From contig JACRBM010000088.1 in NCBI GenBank assembly GCA_016219275.1, forward strand, positions 102,431-166,430: a stretch of DNA of 64,000 nt, read 5' to 3'. A program made the translations under genes and the position numbers. Shown here in pieces: positions 26,655-35,447 of the stretch. Under the pieces are notes generated by a model. That model had not been told where the DNA came from. It worked only from the letters and a program-made list of their open reading frames with translations, and ran no database searches. Origin of the DNA: Chloroflexota bacterium. Lineage in GTDB: Bacteria; Chloroflexota; Anaerolineae; UBA4142. Within the stretch, counting starts at the first letter, position 1. Every line of letters starts with the position of its first letter.

Positions 26655-27551
26655 ATGACAACAGTCCGCCAGTTTCTCCGCAAGCACGGTTGGAGTTATC
26701 TCTTCATTCTTCCCAGTATGACCACGTTCACGATATTCGTGTTAGTGCCGGTCGTGTGGTCGTTTATCATTTCATTTCAGCGGTACAGTCTCGCCCGCGG
26801 CGGCGTGTGGATGGATCCGCTTTACGCGAACTATGAACGCGCATTTACGATGCTCGGTGGGATTTTCGTTACCGCGATTCGCAACACGGTGATCTATACT
26901 CTCTTCACAGTGACAACAAACATCCTGGTTGGATTGATTCTCGCGAGTTTGATCCAGCCGCTCAGTCATCGCTTGCGTACGTTCTTTCGTGCGGCGTACT
27001 ATTTGCCGGCGGTCACGAGCGCGCTGATCGTTGGAATGACCTGGGCGTACATCTTCAACGGACAATGGGGCTTTGCGAATTATCTCTTGCGTTTAATCGG
27101 CATCGCGCCGATGCGCTGGTTGTCCGACCCCGACATCGCGCTCGGCAGTGTGACGCTCTCCGCGATGCTCACGATTCCGGCGACCGCGGTCGTGCTGTAC
27201 AGCGCGGCGATGGGTGCGATCCCCGCTGAATTTTACGAAGCCGCCGAATTGGATGGGGCGAGCGCGATTCGCAAGTGGTGGCATATTACGGTGCCGCTCA
27301 TCAAATCCACGACGCTCTATCTCGTCGTGCTCTACACGATCGCGAGTTTCGAAGTGTTCGAGCGCATTTACATCATGGTGCCAAGCGGCGTCGGCAATTC
27401 GACGCAAACCATTGTTACGCAGATATACAACAACGGGTTCAAGGATTTCAATTTCGGCGTCGCCTCCGCCCAGGCATTTGTGTTGTTTTTGATTATCTCG
27501 AGTGTGGCGGTGTTCCAATTCCGCGCGTTGCGAAGCGATGTGGAGTACTGA
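26655..27551 (+). CDS. sugar ABC transporter permease (MalF/UgpA-like)
   Basis: 298 residues, six membrane helices, with SYLFILPSMTTFTIFVLVPV at the start and the docking loop EFYEAAELDGASAIRKWWHI followed by VPLIKSTTLYLV. This is the MalF-side partner in a carbohydrate uptake (CUT1) system. GAAGCGAGGCG precedes the ATG. Works with the binding lipoprotein upstream and the second permease downstream; such systems often borrow a shared MsmK-type ATPase encoded elsewhere, which would explain the missing ATPase gene. Confidence 0.9.
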   Translation: MTTVRQFLRKHGWSYLFILPSMTTFTIFVLVPVVWSFIISFQRYSLARGGVWMDPLYANYERAFTMLGGIFVTAIRNTVIYTLFTVTTNILVGLILASLIQPLSHRLRTFFRAAYYLPAVTSALIVGMTWAYIFNGQWGFANYLLRLIGIAPMRWLSDPDIALGSVTLSAMLTIPATAVVLYSAAMGAIPAEFYEAAELDGASAIRKWWHITVPLIKSTTLYLVVLYTIASFEVFERIYIMVPSGVGNSTQTIVTQIYNNGFKDFNFGVASAQAFVLFLIISSVAVFQFRALRSDVEY

Positions 27552-27553
27552 AC

Positions 27554-27618
27554 GGAAGGGAATAATGGAAATGAAGGAAATGAAGGAACTTTTCTTCATT
27601 TCCCTCCTTTCCTTCCCA
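27554..27618. repeat. inverted array of the GAAATGAAG family
   Basis: GGAAATGAAGGAAATGAAGG (27564-27583 region) faces TTCATTTCCCTCCTTTCC. Another member lies at 62218-62306. Confidence 0.75.
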
Positions 27619-27658
27619 CGCTAAATCCGTAAAGTAGCAGACAGGAAATCATATTCAA

Positions 27659-28486
27659 ATGAAGAGACCATTTTCCTCCGGCGCCGCGCTCGTCTGGTTC
27701 ACGCTGATTGCAACTGCCGTCATCGCGCTCTTTCCGATGTACTGGTTGTTCGCGAACGCGTTCACGCCGATCACCTCCGTGCCGCCGCTTACGCCGATCC
27801 TGATGCCCGCGTTCAAACTGGACAACTTTGAGCGATTGTTGGTCAATAACAAATTTTATTCCAACTGGATGATCAACAGTTTGATCGTCGGACTTGCGGT
27901 AACCGCGTGGCACATTTTATTTGATACGCTCGCGGGCTATGCGTTTGCCAAGAAAAATTTTCCATTTCGCAATTTGTTTTTCTGGCTCATCATTAGCACG
28001 TTGATGATTCCGATTCACGTGACGTTCATCCCGCTTTACATCATCAATCGCCAACTCGGTTTGATTGATTCGCTGTGGGCGCTGATTCTGCCCGGCACTG
28101 CGAACGCGTTCGGCATTTTCTTGATGCGGCAGTACATTCAAACGTTGCCTTCTGAACTCGAAGATGCCGCGCGCATTGATGGCTGCAACGAGATCGGCGT
28201 GTTTCGCAACGTGATTCTGCCGCTCTCGCAGCCAGCGATTGCCGCGCTCGCGATTTTCACGTTCGTCCGCAGTTGGAACGATTTTCTGTGGCCCGTCATC
28301 GCGTTGAACAAGCCGCAGAATTATACGCTCACGGTCGGCGTCGCGAATATGCAGGGCGAGTTTATGACGGACTGGGGCATTATCTTTTCCGGCGCGTCGC
28401 TCGCCGCGTTGCCGATGATCATTTTCTTTTTGCTCTTCCAGAAATATTTCCTCGAAGGCGTCCGCATGGGCGCACTGAAGGGATAA
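27659..28486 (+). CDS. sugar ABC transporter permease (MalG/UgpE-like)
   Basis: 275 residues with six membrane helices; MYWLFANAFTPITSVPPLTP after helix 1, and the docking loop LPSELEDAARIDGCNEIGVF with RNVILPLSQPAIAALAI. MalG-side partner of the CUT1 importer. The repeat filling the preceding gap leaves only about 40 nt before the ATG and no clear Shine-Dalgarno; coupling to the upstream permease is uncertain. A TGGTAAT-family repeat follows directly. Confidence 0.9.
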   Translation: MKRPFSSGAALVWFTLIATAVIALFPMYWLFANAFTPITSVPPLTPILMPAFKLDNFERLLVNNKFYSNWMINSLIVGLAVTAWHILFDTLAGYAFAKKNFPFRNLFFWLIISTLMIPIHVTFIPLYIINRQLGLIDSLWALILPGTANAFGIFLMRQYIQTLPSELEDAARIDGCNEIGVFRNVILPLSQPAIAALAIFTFVRSWNDFLWPVIALNKPQNYTLTVGVANMQGEFMTDWGIIFSGASLAALPMIIFFLLFQKYFLEGVRMGALKG

Positions 28487-28527
28487 GTGGTAATTGGTAA
28501 ATGGTAATTACCAATTACCATTTACCC
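28487..28527. repeat. inverted array of the TGGTAAT family
   Basis: GTGGTAATTGGTAAATGGTAA meets TTACCAATTACCATTTACC with almost no loop, starting at the MalG-like stop codon. Confidence 0.85.
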
Positions 28528-28546
28528 GACCTTTGGACAAAAAACT

Positions 28547-29581
28547 ATGACAATCACCAACGTCGCCGTCGTCGGCGCGGGCATCCTGGGATCGCGGCAC
28601 GCACGCGTGTTCCACGAAATGGACGAATCGGAACTGGTCGCGGTCGTGGATGTGGATGCGGCACGCGCGGAAAAAATCGCGCAGGCAAACGGCGCGCGTG
28701 CGTTCACCGACTTGAAACAAATGTTGGACCGCGTCGCAGTGGACGCAGTGAGCATTGCGACGCCAGACCATTTGCATCGCGACCCCGTTTTCACCGCGCT
28801 CAACGCGGGCAAACACGTCCTCCTCGAAAAGCCGCTCGCGACGACCGCCGACGATGCGCGCGCAATCGTCGCCGCCGTCGCCGCGTCCAAGCGCGTTGCG
28901 ATGGTGAATTTTAGCCAACGGTACGTGAGCGATCACATTTGGATCAAACAACAGATTGACGCGGGCAACATCGGCGCGCCGCGTATGGTCATCTCGGTCA
29001 AGTTCGATACGATTTATGTGCCGACTGGGATGATTCCTGGGTGGTCGTCGCAAACGTCGCCGATTTATTTTATGAGCAGTCACGATTTGGATATGACCGA
29101 GTGGTTCATCCACGCGCGTCCCGTCGAAGTGATCGCGCGCGAGGTGCGCGGCACGCTCGACGCGCGCGGCTTTGCGGCGCACGATGGGTTGAACGCGTTG
29201 ATTCAATTCGAGAATGGCGTTGGCGCGAATTTTCATTCGTCGTGGATTCACCCGAACACGTACCCGCGCGTCGCCGACGGGTACATGCAAATCATCGGCA
29301 GTGACGGCGCGATCATGTACAACAATCGCACGCGCACCGCCGAGATTTTTGATACACGCGGTGGACAAAAGGTCGAGTTCATCGGACCGCACACGGCGGA
29401 CGAAGTGGGCGGCAAAATCACCGGCGCGTTCGTCGCGTCGCTCCAGCATTTTCTCGCGTGCATCCGCGACCAGCGCGAGCCGGACACCTCGCCGCGCCGC
29501 GCGTTGCCGATCGCGCTCGCGCAAGCGGCGGTGATTGAATCGTTGAAGACCGGACAGCCAGTTGCAATTCGTAATTCGTAA
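28547..29581 (+). CDS. Gfo/Idh/MocA family oxidoreductase
   Basis: 344 residues. N-terminal Rossmann fold with VAVVGAGILGSRHARVFHEM, AVVDVD, SIATPDHLH and the EKPL signature (HVLLEKPLATTADDARAIV). The C-terminal alpha/beta domain carries SSHDLDMTEWFI and GYMQIIGSDGAIMYNN. Members are NAD(P)-dependent dehydrogenases of sugars, inositols and amino sugars, and some act on GlcNAc or MurNAc derivatives by oxidation and reduction. The position after a sugar importer suggests it modifies an imported sugar; substrate unknown. The last residues (AIRNS) come from an AATTCGT tandem repeat. Confidence 0.88.
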   Translation: MTITNVAVVGAGILGSRHARVFHEMDESELVAVVDVDAARAEKIAQANGARAFTDLKQMLDRVAVDAVSIATPDHLHRDPVFTALNAGKHVLLEKPLATTADDARAIVAAVAASKRVAMVNFSQRYVSDHIWIKQQIDAGNIGAPRMVISVKFDTIYVPTGMIPGWSSQTSPIYFMSSHDLDMTEWFIHARPVEVIAREVRGTLDARGFAAHDGLNALIQFENGVGANFHSSWIHPNTYPRVADGYMQIIGSDGAIMYNNRTRTAEIFDTRGGQKVEFIGPHTADEVGGKITGAFVASLQHFLACIRDQREPDTSPRRALPIALAQAAVIESLKTGQPVAIRNS

Positions 29582-29640
29582 TTCGCGCCTACCGGTACTG
29601 CGCACCGAATTACGAATTTTGAATTTAGAATCTAGAATTC
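29567..29640. repeat. inverted array of the AATTCGT family
   Basis: AATTCGTAATTCGTAATTCG (29567-29586) faces CGAATTACGAATTTTGAATT, covering the end of the Gfo/Idh gene and the whole gap to the next ATG at 29642. Confidence 0.8.
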
Positions 29641-29641
29641 C

Positions 29642-30901
29642 ATGAACAGCCGCGAACGCGTCGCGCGCGCGATGCGCCACCAACCGGTTGACCGCGTGCC
29701 GGTAATGTGCCAACTTGCGCTGGGACATTACTTTTTGAACGCGGGCATCGCGCCGCATCGCATCTGGTTCACGAGCGAAGGTTTTGCCGAGGCGCTGGTC
29801 GCACTGCAACAGCGTTATCGCTTCGACGGCATTCTTATCAACATTCCCGGTCGTCCCGCGAATGTGCTCGACGATGTGGCGTCCATCGAAACGAACTCGG
29901 AGGGCGAACGATTGACGTGGCGCGATGGCGGCGTCACGTTCGTACCACGCGACGAGAATCCGCAACACGAGCCAACGACGCGCGCGGATTTCGAAACGAT
30001 TGACCCAGACCATCTCGACGCGATTGACGAATTACCAGGATACGTTTGGAATACGTACCACATTCCGCGCGTTGCTGAGACGCGCGGCGTTTTGCGCGAA
30101 ATTCCGGATTATTTCTTTCGCACGATTGATCTCGTCAAACGCGCGGTTGGCGATTCAGTTTCTATTCACGGCGAAGTGTTTTCGCCGTTCACGCATTACA
30201 TGGAGTTGTTTGGTTACGAGCAAGCGTTACTCTCGCTCATCACCGACCCAGGCAAAGCGCACGCGCTACTCGACCGACTCACCGACGCGTCAATCGTGTG
30301 GGCGGTGGCGCAGGCGAGGCGCGGCGTGGACGCGGTGCTGATTTCGTCCGCGTTCGCCGGCGGTTCGCTCATCTCGACCGCGATGTATCGCGAGTTTGTG
30401 ATGCCGTACGAGCGGCGCGTGACCAACGCGGTGAAGGCAACCACACTCCTCACCCCTCGTTCCCTTCTCCCCTCTCCTGTAGCCACGCCCTTAAGGACGT
30501 GGCTACAGGAGAGGGGAGAGGGGGTGCAGGGGGAGTGGGGTGAGGCAATCCCAGTCTACACGCACACGTGCGGACGCATCGGCGATCGGCTTGAGTTGAT
30601 GGCGGAAACTGGGACGCAAGGCATTGACACACTCGATCCGCCGCCGCTCGGCAACGTCGAACTCGCGGAAGCCAAGCGACGCATCGGCGACAAGTTGTTC
30701 ATCAAAGGTAATCTCGATTCGGTCGCGTTGCTCGCGTACGAAACACACGCGCAAGTGATCGCGGAAGCGGTGCAGCGAATTCGCATCGGCAAAATCGGCG
30801 GTGGATACATTTTGAGTACGGCGTGTTCGGTCTCGCCGCATGTCCAACCCTGGAAGTTGGAATTGCTTGTGCCGCTCGCGGAGGACATTGGGCGCGGATG
30901 A
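29642..30901 (+). CDS. uroporphyrinogen decarboxylase-superfamily protein (COG0407, not HemE) with in-frame repeat insertion
   Basis: 419 residues with the UROD-like barrel: RVARAMRHQPVDRVPVMCQL, HGEVFSPFTHYMELFGYEQA, VYTHTCGRIGDRLELMAETG, IDTLDPPPLG, FIKGNLDSV and GGYILSTACSVSP. The superfamily includes cobalamin-dependent methyltransferases (MtaA, CmuA types) and decarboxylases; the T-C-G and G-N-L-D blocks fit the methyltransferase side, but no corrinoid partner is seen. Next to Gfo/Idh and a sugar importer its role may be in sugar catabolism (unknown). About 35 residues after VTNAVKA (LTPRSLLPSP to RGEGVQGEWG) are encoded by a C-rich inverted repeat at 30446-30546, absent from the family. 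Confidence 0.82.
   Translation: MNSRERVARAMRHQPVDRVPVMCQLALGHYFLNAGIAPHRIWFTSEGFAEALVALQQRYRFDGILINIPGRPANVLDDVASIETNSEGERLTWRDGGVTFVPRDENPQHEPTTRADFETIDPDHLDAIDELPGYVWNTYHIPRVAETRGVLREIPDYFFRTIDLVKRAVGDSVSIHGEVFSPFTHYMELFGYEQALLSLITDPGKAHALLDRLTDASIVWAVAQARRGVDAVLISSAFAGGSLISTAMYREFVMPYERRVTNAVKATTLLTPRSLLPSPVATPLRTWLQERGEGVQGEWGEAIPVYTHTCGRIGDRLELMAETGTQGIDTLDPPPLGNVELAEAKRRIGDKLFIKGNLDSVALLAYETHAQVIAEAVQRIRIGKIGGGYILSTACSVSPHVQPWKLELLVPLAEDIGRG
30446..30546. repeat. large inverted repeat (CTCCCCT/AGGGGAG family) in frame inside the UROD-like gene
   Basis: CTCCTCACCCCTCGTT and CTCTCCTGTAGCCACG face CGTGGCTACAGGAGAG and CACCCC/GGGGTG segments; the inner stem TGTAGCCACGCCCTTAAGG pairs nearly to its end. 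About 100 nt, a multiple of three in effect, and stop-free in the gene frame. Confidence 0.85.
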
Positions 30902-30992
30902 ACGCGGACAAACGCGGATTTTTCTTTTTTATCAACGCGCACACATGCCTGGCGGGATCAAAGTGCCAGGGTACGCGTTAATCCGCGTCCCA
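30890..30992. repeat. array of the ACGCGGAT family with a long centre
   Basis: GCGCGGATGAACGCGGACAAACGCGGAT at 30892-30919 (overlapping the UROD-like stop) and GCGTTAATCCGCGTCCC at 30976-30992. The middle holds a second short inverted pair around CCTGGCGGGATC. Confidence 0.65.
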
Positions 30993-31074
30993 TAAAAATT
31001 CGGGGATAGAGGAGGATGGCTCGCGCGACCTTTGCCCGGTCAATCGGTCAAATTGTTTTCCAGGAGGAGATAGA

Positions 31075-32742
31075 ATGTTACGCAAAATCACACTAATCGT
31101 TTCTGTGCTCGCGCTGTCTGCGCTGATGTTGATCGCGTGCGCCGCACCTACCGCGCCCGCGCCAGTCGTGCAGACCAAAGTCGTCGAGCAGACTCGCGTG
31201 GTCGAACAGACTAAGGTGGTCGAAAAAGTAGTCGAAGCAACCAAGGTCGTCGAACGAGTTGTGACCGCGACGCCTGCGCCGACTGCCGCGCCGAAATCCG
31301 GCGGCGTGTTGATCGCCGCGCGCGCAGCGGATATGCAAGGTCTCGACCCGCACAAACAAACCGCGTTCGCGTCGTTCCGCGTGCTCGAGTTGATTTACGA
31401 TCCGCTCGTGACGCTCGACAAAGATATGAAAGTTGTGCCGCATCTCGCCGAAGCGTGGAAGTGGTCGGAAGACGGCAAGACGCTCACGATGACGCTGCGC
31501 AAAAATGTAAAGTTCCACAATGGCGACCCGATGACGTCGGACGATGTAAAATTCTCGTTCGAACGCATCCTCGACGAAAAGACCGGCGCGGCGGCGCGCG
31601 CAAATTACGCGTTGATTGAAAAGATCGAAACGCCGGACGCGAACACGGTCGTGTTCACACTGAAAACGGCGAACGGCGCGTTGCCCGCGGCGATGACGAG
31701 TCTCAACAGCGCGATTCTCTCGAAGAAAGCGGTGAGCGGCGGACAAGACCCGGCGAAAACCGCGAACGGTACCGGCGCGTTCAAGATTGCGGATTGGCAG
31801 CCGGACAAAATCCTCAAACTCGACGCGAACAAGGATTACTGGATTCCCGGACAGCCGCGCCTGGCGGGCATCGAGTTCCGCACGATCCCAGATGAAGCGA
31901 GCATTCTCGCCGGCTTGCGCGCCAAGACGATTGACTGGGCGCTCATCAACGACCCGCGCGTGGGCATTCGCGCCGGCGCGGGCGGCAGTGGACTGACGGT
32001 GACGCGCGCGCCCGCGCTCGCGTACCACGTGTTGCAGTTGAACGCCTCGCGCCCGATGTTCAAAGACCTGAAGGTGCGCCAAGCCGTGTCGTGCGCGATT
32101 GATCGCCAAGAGACGCTCGATGTGGCGTCACTCGGCGAAGGCGAAGTGACTTCGCCCGCGACTCCGCCGTTCTATCGCGCGGCGCTCAAAGACCTGCTCT
32201 GCTACACCAAGGATGTGGACAAGGCGAAGAAATTGCTCGCCGACGCGGGCAACCCGACGGTCAAGTTCAAGATCATGGCGGCGAACGCAGAACCACCGAC
32301 CGCGCTTGCCGAAGCGCAGAACATTCAAGCGCAGTTGAAAAAGATCGGCATCGAATCCGAAATCGAATCGCTCGAACTAGGCGTCTACGTGGATCGCTGG
32401 CTCAAGGGCGATTTCGATGCGACGGTCGCGCTCAATGGCGGCAATCCCGATCCCGATATCATGTTCTTCCGCTATTGGCACAGCACCGGCAACTTGAACC
32501 TCGTCGCCAATTACAAAGATCCGGAAATTGACAAGTTGCTCGAACAAGGTCGCGTGACCGCGGACCCGGCGAAACGCAAGGAAATCTACGACAACATTCA
32601 AAAGAAACTTGCGGATGCCGTGCCCTGGGTGTGGCTGTACGTCGGCTACGAATATCGCGTGATGCAACCGTACGTCAAGGGCTTTGTGCCGCTGGCGAAC
32701 GGCGCGAACACGTACCTGCGCGAAACCTGGCTGGACAAATAA
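31075..32742 (+). CDS. ABC peptide/nickel-type substrate-binding lipoprotein (SBP family 5, DppA/OppA-like), normal domain order
   Basis: 555 residues. Signal peptide ends in the lipobox LIAC (about residue 22), followed by a heptad-like V-V-E-Q-T-K linker to about 62. The mature domain begins KSGGVLIAARAADMQGLDPH, then VVPHLAEAWKWSEDGKTL, MTLRKNVKFHNGDPMTSDDV and ends near PYVKGFVPLANGANTYLR. That is the standard order of family 5 proteins, which bind peptides, murein peptides, oligosaccharides or nickel. AGGAGGAG sits before the ATG. Works with the two permeases that follow (32826-34682); no ATPase genes follow them. Useful as an internal control for the permuted paralogue at 40572-42533. 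Confidence 0.9.
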   Translation: MLRKITLIVSVLALSALMLIACAAPTAPAPVVQTKVVEQTRVVEQTKVVEKVVEATKVVERVVTATPAPTAAPKSGGVLIAARAADMQGLDPHKQTAFASFRVLELIYDPLVTLDKDMKVVPHLAEAWKWSEDGKTLTMTLRKNVKFHNGDPMTSDDVKFSFERILDEKTGAAARANYALIEKIETPDANTVVFTLKTANGALPAAMTSLNSAILSKKAVSGGQDPAKTANGTGAFKIADWQPDKILKLDANKDYWIPGQPRLAGIEFRTIPDEASILAGLRAKTIDWALINDPRVGIRAGAGGSGLTVTRAPALAYHVLQLNASRPMFKDLKVRQAVSCAIDRQETLDVASLGEGEVTSPATPPFYRAALKDLLCYTKDVDKAKKLLADAGNPTVKFKIMAANAEPPTALAEAQNIQAQLKKIGIESEIESLELGVYVDRWLKGDFDATVALNGGNPDPDIMFFRYWHSTGNLNLVANYKDPEIDKLLEQGRVTADPAKRKEIYDNIQKKLADAVPWVWLYVGYEYRVMQPYVKGFVPLANGANTYLRETWLDK

Positions 32743-32824
32743 TTTCAGATTGTAGATTGCAGATTGCAGATTTGGCAAACGCCAACTGCAATCTGCAATC
32801 CGAAATCTGAAATCTGAAATCTGG
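32742..32824. repeat. inverted array of the GATTGCA/TGAAATC family
   Basis: AGATTGTAGATTGCAGATTGCAGATT (32749-32772 region) faces AATCTGCAATCCGAAATC and TGAAATC units up to the ATG of the permease at 32826. Confidence 0.8.
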
Positions 32825-32825
32825 G

Positions 32826-33779
32826 ATGCAACGATTTATTTTACAGCGCCTCATCGCGCTCGTGCCAACCTTGTTCGGCATTTCGATCATCGTGTTTCTG
32901 GTGATGCGTCTAATTCCCGGTGACACGATCAGCGCGATGATTGGCACGCAGTACAAACTGACCGAGGTCCAAGCCGCGGCGTTGCGGGCGTACTATGGAC
33001 TGGACAAGTCATTGCCGGAGCAGTACTGGATTTGGTTGACGAACGCGCTCCAAGGCAATTTGGGGTTTTCGGTGCGAAGCGGACAACCGGTGCTCGGCGA
33101 AATTCTCAATCGCTTTCCGCTCACACTCGAACTCGCGCTGGGCGCGGTCATTATCGGTTTGCTCATCGGTTTACCGGTCGGCATCATCTCCGCGATCAAA
33201 CGCGATTCGCTGATTGATCTATTCGGGCGTTTGTTCTCGCTCGTCGGTTTGGCATTGCCGAATTTTTGGCTTGGCACGCTCATCATCCTGGGTTTATCGC
33301 TTTATCTCGGCATGCTTCCGAATTCGGGCAATTACACCGAGTTCACGCAGAATCCGCTCGCGAATCTGCAACAAATTTTATTTCCGGCGATCACGCTCGG
33401 CTTGGCGTTCTCGGCTTCGGTGATGCGCGCGACGCGTTCCTCGCTGCTCGAAGAATTGTTCCAGGATTACGCGCGCACTGCGCGCGGCAAGGGTTTGAAA
33501 GAACAAACAGTCATCACCGTACACTGTTTGAAGAACGCGCTCATCCCCGTCATCACGCTCGTCGGCGTCGAGATGGGCTATCTGCTCGGCGGCGCGATTG
33601 TCGTCGAAGAAGTGTACGCGTTGCCCGGCGTCGGACGACTATTGCTCAACGGCATCAGCCAACGCGATTACGCGATTGTGCAAGGCGCGGTCGTGTTCAT
33701 CGCGTTCAATTTTGTCATCATCAATTTGCTCGCCGATCTCGCGTACGCGTTCGTCAATCCGCGGATTCGGTACGACTGA
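32826..33779 (+). CDS. peptide ABC transporter permease, DppB-like
   Basis: 317 residues with six membrane helices: MQRFILQRLIALVPTLFGIS at the start with V-M-R-L-I-P-G-D-T after helix 1, RFPLTLELALGAVIIG, and the ATPase-docking loop DYARTARGKGLKEQTVITVH. It ends in the DppB-type NPRIRYD. It pairs with the DppC-like permease directly downstream. The upstream gap is entirely repeat sequence, leaving GGGATGCAACG with no good Shine-Dalgarno. Confidence 0.92.
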   Translation: MQRFILQRLIALVPTLFGISIIVFLVMRLIPGDTISAMIGTQYKLTEVQAAALRAYYGLDKSLPEQYWIWLTNALQGNLGFSVRSGQPVLGEILNRFPLTLELALGAVIIGLLIGLPVGIISAIKRDSLIDLFGRLFSLVGLALPNFWLGTLIILGLSLYLGMLPNSGNYTEFTQNPLANLQQILFPAITLGLAFSASVMRATRSSLLEELFQDYARTARGKGLKEQTVITVHCLKNALIPVITLVGVEMGYLLGGAIVVEEVYALPGVGRLLLNGISQRDYAIVQGAVVFIAFNFVIINLLADLAYAFVNPRIRYD

Positions 33780-33810
33780 CCGCCGCCGACCGACCGCCGA
33801 CCGCAGATGG
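33779..33810. repeat. short array of the GACCGCC family
   Basis: ACCGCCGACCGACCGCCGACC between two permease genes; related units occur inside NagZ (43778) and around 51183-51262. Confidence 0.55.
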
Positions 33811-33842
33811 AATGCGGCGGGCAGAGCGGTCACATAACGATT

Positions 33843-34682
33843 ATGAATTCATCGAAACGTAAACTCCCCCGCCTCCTCCGCTACAAAAGCGCGGTCATCG
33901 GTCTCGTGCTCGTCGCGCTGTACTTGATCGTCGCGACGTTTGCCGGTGTGCTCGCGCCGTACTCACCCATCGAGCAACGCGCGCCGGATCGTTTGCAAGA
34001 ACCGAACGCCAAGTATTTACTCGGTACGGACGAATTTGGACGCGATATTCTCAGTCGGTTGATGCACGGTGCGACGAGTTCGCTGCGGATCGCGCTACTC
34101 GCGGTTTCGCTTGCCACGCTTCTTGGCACCACGATTGGAATGCTCTCTGGATACGCCGGCGGGATCGCGGACAATGCGATTATGCGCGTGATGGATTTGT
34201 TCTTTGCGTTCCCCGCGATTCTGCTCGCGCTTTCGATTGTCGCCGCGCTCGGTCCGGGCGCGAACAACACGATTCTCGCGATTGCCGTCGTCTACACGCC
34301 GATCTTTGCGCGCGTGGCGCGCGGTCCGGTCCTCGCAACGAAGGAGATGGAATTCGTTTCCGCCGCGCGTTGCGTCGGCGCAAAGCATTTACGTATCTTG
34401 ACGCGTCACATTTTGCCGAACATGGTCGCGCCGATCATCGTCCAGGTTTCGCTCGCGCTCTCGTGGGCGATGCTGACCGAAGCCGCGTTGTCATTCCTGG
34501 GTCTGGGCACGCAGCCGCCGCAACCGTCGTGGGGCAGTATGTTGAGCGAGAGCCGGCGGATGATGGAGATCGCGCCGTGGATGGCGGTGTCGCCCGGCAT
34601 GGCGATCATGCTCGGTGTGCTCGGGTTCAATCTACTCGGTGACGGCTTGCGCGACGCGCTCGATCCGCGATTAAAGTATTGA
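33843..34682 (+). CDS. peptide ABC transporter permease, DppC-like
   Basis: 279 residues. Starts MNSSKRKLPRLLRYKSAVIG, helix 1, then YSPIEQRAPDRLQEPNAKYL and LGTDEFGRDILSRLMHG, the DppC signature. SLATLLGTTIGMLSGYAGG and the docking loop EFVSAARCVGAKHLRILTRH follow. It ends DALDPRLKY as usual. ATG 33843 is chosen because the earlier ATG at 33807 lies in repeat sequence and adds twelve residues absent from the family. No DppD/DppF pair follows; the ATPases at 38255-40241 could serve both systems (inference). Confidence 0.9.
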   Translation: MNSSKRKLPRLLRYKSAVIGLVLVALYLIVATFAGVLAPYSPIEQRAPDRLQEPNAKYLLGTDEFGRDILSRLMHGATSSLRIALLAVSLATLLGTTIGMLSGYAGGIADNAIMRVMDLFFAFPAILLALSIVAALGPGANNTILAIAVVYTPIFARVARGPVLATKEMEFVSAARCVGAKHLRILTRHILPNMVAPIIVQVSLALSWAMLTEAALSFLGLGTQPPQPSWGSMLSESRRMMEIAPWMAVSPGMAIMLGVLGFNLLGDGLRDALDPRLKY

Positions 34683-34685
34683 TCC

Positions 34686-34850
34686 GCGAATTGGCAATTG
34701 AAATTGCCCCGCGTGAGCCGGTGGCTGGTCGCCCGCCCCCACTCCGCTTCGCTACGGGGCTATAGTGCGCGGGCGAAAGCGCGTCCGCGCAGGCGGACGC
34801 CCGGCGAGACGCCCACAAAGGCGATTTCAATCGCCCCATCGCGGATGAAG
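34686..34850. repeat. 165-bp composite inverted repeat between DppC-like and GNAT genes
   Basis: Outer arms TTGGCAATTGAAATTGCCCC and GGCGATTTCAATCGCCCC belong to the GGGCAAT family. Inner arms CGCGGGCG/CGCGTCCGCGCAGGCGGACGC and GTGGCTGGTCGCCC/GGCGAGACGCCCAC nest inside. It is the longest element in the window; no reading frame is evident. Confidence 0.65.
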
Positions 34851-34855
34851 AAGAA

Positions 34856-35320
34856 ATGACTGACGAACTGACCATCCGCCCACTCATCCCCGCCGACATT
34901 CCCGGCATCGCGCGCTGGGTTGCCGCGACGCCGTTGTGGCAACGCTACGACGTAACCGAAGCGAGTTTTGCCGAACGATTGTCGAGCGGACTCGCGAGCG
35001 GTGCGACGATTTTTGTTGCGGAACGCGCGGGCGAGGTACTGGGATTTGTGTGGCTGGTCGCGCGCGGCGCGTTCAATCGTAGTGCGTACATCCAGCTCAT
35101 CGGCGTGCGTCCTGATGCGCGCGTCGGTGGTGTGGGGCGCGCGTTGATGGAATTCGCGGAAGCGCACGCGCAATCGCGCGATCTGTTTCTGCTCGTGTCG
35201 GATTTCAACACCGACGCGCAACAGTTTTACGCGCGGTTGGGATACAAGCAAGTTGGCAAACTAGATGATTATGTGGTACAAGGTGTGAGCGAGTTGGTGT
35301 TTTGGAAGAGACTGGGATAA
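34856..35320 (+). CDS. GNAT family N-acetyltransferase
   Basis: 154 residues of the single-domain GNAT fold: LTIRPLIPADIPGIARWVAA, QLIGVRPDARVGGVGRALME (the R-x-x-G-x-G acetyl-CoA loop is R-V-G-G-V-G here) and the C-terminal FYARLGYKQVGKLDDYV. It transfers an acetyl group from acetyl-CoA to an amine; target unknown. A purine-rich GAAGAAG precedes the ATG. The gene sits between two transporter clusters in the same orientation and is bracketed by repeats on both sides. Confidence 0.85.
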   Translation: MTDELTIRPLIPADIPGIARWVAATPLWQRYDVTEASFAERLSSGLASGATIFVAERAGEVLGFVWLVARGAFNRSAYIQLIGVRPDARVGGVGRALMEFAEAHAQSRDLFLLVSDFNTDAQQFYARLGYKQVGKLDDYVVQGVSELVFWKRLG

Positions 35321-35338
35321 TGCCGCGTGCAACTTGTT

Positions 35339-35422
35339 TGTCATTTCGAGCGTAGCGAGAAATCGCTCGTCTCTGACGACAACGAGATTTCTCGTCGCGA
35401 AAACCGCTCCTCGAAATGACAA
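35339..35422. repeat. inverted repeat with GTCATTTCGAG ends and GCGAGAAATC core
   Basis: GTCATTTCGAGCG (35340-35352) faces CTCGAAATGAC (35411-35421), with an inner pair CGAGAAATCGC/GAGATTTCTCG. Could act as a terminator for the GNAT gene; no T-run. Confidence 0.75.
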
Positions 35423-35447
35423 CCCGGAAATTGCACATTAGGTTGGG

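Noticed and set aside
29642..30901. HemE (true uroporphyrinogen decarboxylase)
   Set aside because: Motifs resemble the methyltransferase side of COG0407 rather than HemE, and no haem genes are near.
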